In this document: positions 18,906 through 22,531 of the stretch, piece after piece
How positions within the stretch are numbered: position 1 is the first letter of the stretch
Layout: every line of letters starts with the position of its first letter
Origin: Pyropia haitanensis
Taxonomy: Eukaryota; Rhodophyta; Bangiophyceae; Bangiales; Bangiaceae
Reading direction: 5' to 3'
Assembly: GCA_008729055.1 (NCBI GenBank)
Contig: SDUX01000117.1
Span: 1 to 22,531, forward strand
Length of the DNA: 22,531 bases
Program-made: the position numbers and the translations under genes
The notes under the pieces: generated by a model
What the model was told of the DNA's origin: nothing
The model's database searches: none
Seen by the model: the letters and a program-made list of their open reading frames with translations, nothing else

Positions 18906-19577
18906 AATCACCCGACAAGCACCCCACCACCCACCGCAAGCAGCACCGGCCGCGCCACCCACCGCACGCTACCTAGCGAGGCACCCCCCCCCCCCACCTG
19001 CTCCCGCGTCAGCCGGCGGCCGCCACCCGACCCGCCGTGGCGCTCGCGCCGGCGTAGCACCCCCCCCCCCCCCAAACGGGCTGCAGCACACGCCCTCGCG
19101 CCAGCACCGCACGAATCCGTCAGCCTGCCGTAGCCAGCGTCGGCGGTGGTAAACGCGGGACGCTTTCGCGCGGGCCGCCACCCCCAGCACCGCCACGTCC
19201 CGCGGCACCCCGCCGCTGCCGCTTCCCACGCCGCCGCACCCCGCGTCCCCGCGCACCCCGCCCCGTCCCGCCGCGCGCCGGCGTCCCGCCCCGCATCCGC
19301 CGCGCTGCACGGCGCCCGACAAACCCCGCTTCCTCGCGCGCTTGCCGTCACTCGCGCCACCCACCGCCCTCCCGTGATGTCCGCGTCGGCCGCCGCCCCC
19401 CCCCCGCACGCGCGCGCGGCACGAGCCGCGCGGACGGCTCGCGTCAAACCGTTCCCCCCCCCCCCCCCCGCTCGCCCCTGCGCGCTCACCCCGCTCGCGC
19501 GCGCGGCGCCCGCCCCGCCCGTTCGAGCTCCTCCCCCCAGCGTCCCGCCACCCCCGCCTCTGGCCTCGATCCCCCGT
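18906..19577. other. No gene supported
   Basis: C-rich sequence with several runs of 10 or more C. Frames are proline/alanine/arginine-rich without recognised domains. Confidence 0.5.
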
Positions 19578-19636
19578 TTCCCGCCCCCCGCCCCCCGCTT
19601 CCCGCCCCCCGCCCCCTAGTTTCCGCCCCCGCCTCG
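19578..19636. repeat. 21-bp C-rich repeat, i-motif/G-quadruplex-capable
   Basis: TTCCCGCCCCCCGCCCCCCGC at about 19578 repeats at 19599 with a 21-bp period, followed by a degenerate third copy from about 19620. Confidence 0.55.
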
Positions 19637-19665
19637 CCCCGCCCTCCGGTATCGCCTCCCGCGCC

Positions 19666-19960
19666 GTGGCAGTGCGTGTCACGCGCGCGTATCCCGCGGC
19701 GGGCGCTGCCCGCCGCTGCCGACTGTTCGTGGCGGCGTGTCGCCGCCGTTGCCCGCAGCTCGCTGCCGTTGCCGCCGCCGCAGCCGTTGCGGCCGCAGGC
19801 GCCGTTACGGTGGCCACCGCCGAGTTGGTGGGGCGCGCGTGCTCGTCCACGCGGCGGTGGTGGCCGCCAACGGCGACGGCAACATTGGCGCGTCCCGGGC
19901 CGCTGCCGCTCGCGCCGTCGCGGCGGTCGGTGGCGCCGGCGGTGTCTTGGCGCGCCAAGG
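19666..19960 (+). other. Ala-rich, possibly decayed armadillo-like coding sequence
   Basis: One frame (19666 to about 19845) reads QLAAVAAAAAVAAAGAVTVA and another (19824-19958) reads LVHAAVVAANGDGNIG then AAARAVAAVGGAGGVLA, both with the Ala/Val/Gly rhythm of armadillo helices. A frame change between them would be needed. This is weak and may reflect composition only. Confidence 0.2.
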
Positions 19961-20459
19961 ATCGACGCGGCGACGGGTGGAGGGGCTTCCCGTCACGCCC
20001 ACCGCACGCCCCCACGCTTCCACCTTTGCTGCCGCTGTCGCCACCCGCTTTCCACCACCACGTCCACCCCAATCCGGCTGCCGCCCAGATCGCTGCACCA
20101 CCCATCGCCCCGCATGCCAACTCTGCTGTTGTTGCGACGGGCGCCGAGAGCGGCGGCGGGCGGGGACGGGCGTGGGACGGCGGCTGGCGGGGCTCGACCG
20201 CGACGCTGCCGCCGCTGCCGCTGCCGCCGCCATCACGTTGACCCCGCTCCGACCCGGCGACCACGATCCGGCGGCCGTGGAGGAGTGCAGTCAACCGGCG
20301 GTGCCCCCGGCCGAGCGCCGCACTTCCCACGACAGCGTCTTTTTCACGGTAGGTTTTGTGCTGTTTCCCTCCCTCTTTCTTTTGGTGTGTGCCCGCCCGC
20401 GTTTTTGTGTGATTCAGTTTTCCGCGCGTCTGCCGTTCGTTGACTTGCAGCCTCGTTCA
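19961..20459. other. No gene supported; T-rich tract at right end
   Basis: Contains Ala-rich frames and, at about 20340-20420, a change to T-rich DNA. CACGGTAGGTTTTG at about 20346 resembles a 5' splice donor, without a partner exon I can identify. Confidence 0.35.
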
Positions 20460-21640
20460 TCTCCCTGCCAGTCCGCGCCAGGCGGTCCTTTTTGTTTTGA
20501 GGGCATGGATATCCCTGTTGCTGTCTCCCTCTTCCTGTCTGTGGGGGAGCGGGGACAGCATGCGCGGACAGAGGTGGCGTTCGAGCGCCTCCTGCTTTAT
20601 CGCGCCCGCGCTGGGGAGGGGGTGTGCTGCGATGGCACTCCTTCCCTCGCGCGACGCCACTGCCCGCTGCTGAAATACGCAGTGGGGCGGGGCGGATGTG
20701 CGAAAGGGCGGGTCGTGAACGGACGACGACGGCGGGGCGCTGCCACGGCGGCGCCTGTTTGTTTGATCGCGCCATTGCGCTCCATTGCCTGCGTGCGTGT
20801 GTGTGTGTTTGTGGCCTTTCCCCGGCGGCCAGTCTGCCTCGCCCCGGCCTGATCCACGACAGGTAGCTTCCGTCGCTGGTGGCGGAGTTATTCCTGTGGC
20901 CTTTCTCTTCTTCCCGTGTGGTAGAGGGGGGGTTTTTGGCGCGTGTGGATCGTTGTGGCGCCGCCCCTGTATCGCGCCCGCGCCATGCGGGGGGGGGATC
21001 GCTTCCGCGCTCCTCCCCGCTGACGCGCGGCGCCACGGCCCACTGCTATTACGCAGTGTGATGGGCAGGGGGCGGGGGGATTGGCCGTCGGTGGATGGTG
21101 ACGGCACCATGCGCGTCGCGGTACTGGTTGCGCTGGTCGTTTGTGTCTCTGTCGTCTTGTTGGGTGTGCTTTTCGTTTCTCTCTCTCGCCCGACCTCCGC
21201 CGACTACCGGTCTTCACGTCCCCTTCCCGCTCCGCAACAGGTGACTCCTTTTGTTGGGAGCATGGGCTTTCCTGTTGCTGTTCCTCCCTTTCCGTACTCC
21301 GGGGGGGGGGTTCGGCGGATGCGGACGGCAGTGGCGTTTGAGCGCTGCCCTTGTATCGCGCCCGCGTGCCGGAGGGGGGGGGGGGGGGCGCGCTCCCGCG
21401 CGCCTTTCCCTCCCCGCACGCGGCGCCACTCCCCGCTGCTGTTACGCAGCGGCATGGGGAGGGGGTGCGGGGTGGCCGGTGGTCGGTGGACGGCGATGGC
21501 GCCGCGTGCGTGCCGCGCGGCTCCTGTTCCTGGCGCACGCGCGGGAGGCGGCGGGGGGGGGGAGGGCGCCTGTGGGCCCACCCCACCCACCACTGCCCTT
21601 CGCGCGGCGCCAGCGCACGCTGCTATTACGCAGTTTGACG
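20460..21640. repeat. ~380-bp tandem repeat (family C), three copies and a truncated fourth
   Basis: Copies start near 20480, 20860 and 21236 with ACAGGT or CCAGGCGGT, then TTCCTGTTGCTGT-like DNA, a G-run, TATCGCGCCCGCG (about 20598, 20971, 21354) and a hairpin CTGC-(6-8 nt)-GCAG (20667, 21043, 21436). A further hairpin at 21620 marks a truncated copy about 185 bp after the third. Similarity is patchy with many indels, so this is an old array. Frames are open on both strands but change between copies. Confidence 0.75.
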
Positions 21641-21869
21641 GCCGGGTGAGAGGGAGGGGCGGGTCGCTCATCTACCTGATGCGCGAAAGTGCGGTGGAGC
21701 GAATTTGCGCCTTGACCGTGCGACTGACAATTTTCGTTTGTCTTCCTGGGCGCTTTTCTTCTGTGACTGTGATTGGTCTGGTACTGTTCTCTCTTTTCGT
21801 CGCTGCCGCTTCTCCACCCTTCGTCGAGCTCTTCCTGTCGTCAACACTCCCCGTGCCGCCGCTCCCCAC
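21641..21869. other. Unique T-rich spacer, no gene
   Basis: Pyrimidine-rich stretch between families C and B with no feature I can support. Confidence 0.5.
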
Positions 21870-22225
21870 CGGCGGCGGCGAGATGTCGCTGTTGGCGGCG
21901 GCGCCGCCCCCTCCCTCCCGCCGGCGGCGAGGAGTCGCTGTTACCGGTGGCGCCTGCCGGCTGGCGGCGCCGCCCCCCCCCCGCTCCCTACGGCGGCAAG
22001 ATGTCGCTGGAGGTGGAGGCGCAAGCCGGCTGGCGGCGCCTCCCCCCCACGCCGACGGCGGCGAGATGCCGCTCTTGGTGGCGGCGCGTGACGGCCGGCG
22101 ACGCCGCCCACCCTTCCCAACGACGGCAAGTTGTCGCTGTAGGCGGTGGCACCTGCCGGCTGGCAGCGCCGCTCCCCCTCGCTCCCGACCGCCGCAAGTC
22201 TGCCGGTGTTGACGGCGGGCGCCTA
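21870..22225. repeat. ~66-bp minisatellite (family B), right block
   Basis: The core GTCGCTG or variants lies at 21885, 21934, 22003, 22068 and 22133 (spacings 49, 69, 65, 65). Units carry the 11-nt-gap inverted repeat: GGTGGCGCC 21946-21954 with GGCGCCGCC 21966-21974, and GGAGGCGC 22015-22022 with GCGCCTCC 22036-22043. It has the same orientation as the left block. Confidence 0.8.
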
Positions 22226-22531
22226 CCTGATGGCGGCGCCGCCCCCCCCGCCGCCGGCCAGCTTGCCCCCTGCCGGCGGGGTCGTCTTCTCTCTTTGGGG
22301 CGGCGCCGGGCCGTACTTTTGGCGCCCGCCCCCCCGCCGCCGGCAGCTCCCCCTGCCGGCGGCGTCGTCTTCCTCGCGGGGGCGGCGCCGGCGTACTTTT
22401 GGCGCCGCCCCCCCGCCGCCGGCAGCTCCCCCCTGCCGGCGGCGTCGTCTTCCTCTTTGGGGGCGGCGCCGGCGTACTTTTTGGCGCCGCCCCCCCGCCG
22501 CCGGCAGCTCCCCCCTGCCGGCGGGGTCGTC
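22226..22531. repeat. 81-bp minisatellite (family A), right block, runs off the window
   Basis: Same unit, same strand as 1-2482: GGCGCCGGCGTACTTTT followed by GGCGCC and the IR-B arms, with GTCGTCTTCCTC spacers. The first unit is degenerate (extra bases in GCGCCGGGCCGTAC), later units match the consensus. Confidence 0.93.

Noticed and set aside
18058..18976. Several overlapping frames at 18058-18546 and 18347-18976
   Set aside because: All three plus frames are open over the same bases with Pro/Arg/Ala-rich products and no recognised motif, which points to composition.
21041..21060. Hairpin loop TATTAC, reminiscent of rolling-circle nonanucleotide origins
   Set aside because: Only six of nine bases match, other copies vary, and no replication-initiator gene is present. 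The likeness is probably chance.
1..22531. CRISPR array, tRNA or rRNA genes
   Set aside because: The repeats are contiguous tandem units, not repeat-spacer arrays, and I saw no tRNA or rRNA signature on either strand.

Overview
This is a strongly GC-rich, repeat-dominated piece of a nuclear eukaryotic genome. The evidence is eukaryote-type DNA transposons (hAT elements with 8-bp target duplications, TA-flanked inverted-repeat elements), a fragment of the eukaryotic replicative helicase subunit MCM4, armadillo-like coding sequence, several minisatellite families, and no bacterial operon structure. The composition, GC-ending codons and proline/alanine-rich low-complexity sequence suit a high-GC alga, for example a bangiophyte red alga or a green alga. 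The sequence alone does not settle the lineage.

Layout: 1-2482 is an 81-bp minisatellite (family A) in which every unit carries two perfect inverted repeats. 2500-2800 is a related ~66-bp family (B). 2839-3787 is a TA-flanked terminal-inverted-repeat element. 3790-6536 is mostly unassigned and contains one plausible Ala/Pro/Gly-rich coding region (4979-5785, open upstream to 4706). 6537-9030 is a nest of three mobile elements: an outer hAT, an inner hAT inserted 4 bp inside its left end, and a TA-flanked element inside that; decayed hAT transposase sequence remains. 10002-10900 is an armadillo-like coding region split by one in-frame TGA. It converges on a frameshifted C-terminal remnant of MCM4 on the minus strand (11092-11625). 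11711-15560 is a ~960-bp macrosatellite (three near-identical copies and a decayed fourth), whose CCG-rich end has expanded into an exact 80-bp minisatellite. 15560-20460 is mostly unassigned, with weak armadillo-like coding traces. 20460-21640 is a ~380-bp tandem repeat (family C), followed by family B again (21870-22210) and family A again to the window end.

Most long open frames are by-products of extreme GC content and repeat periods, not genes. The only identities I would defend are MCM4 (decayed), the armadillo segment and the hAT remnants. The least ordinary signal is structural: in families A and B the stem of a shared hairpin changes on both arms together (C-G, T.G and A-T at one stem position; C-G and T-A at the loop-closing pair) while an 11-base loop spacing is kept.
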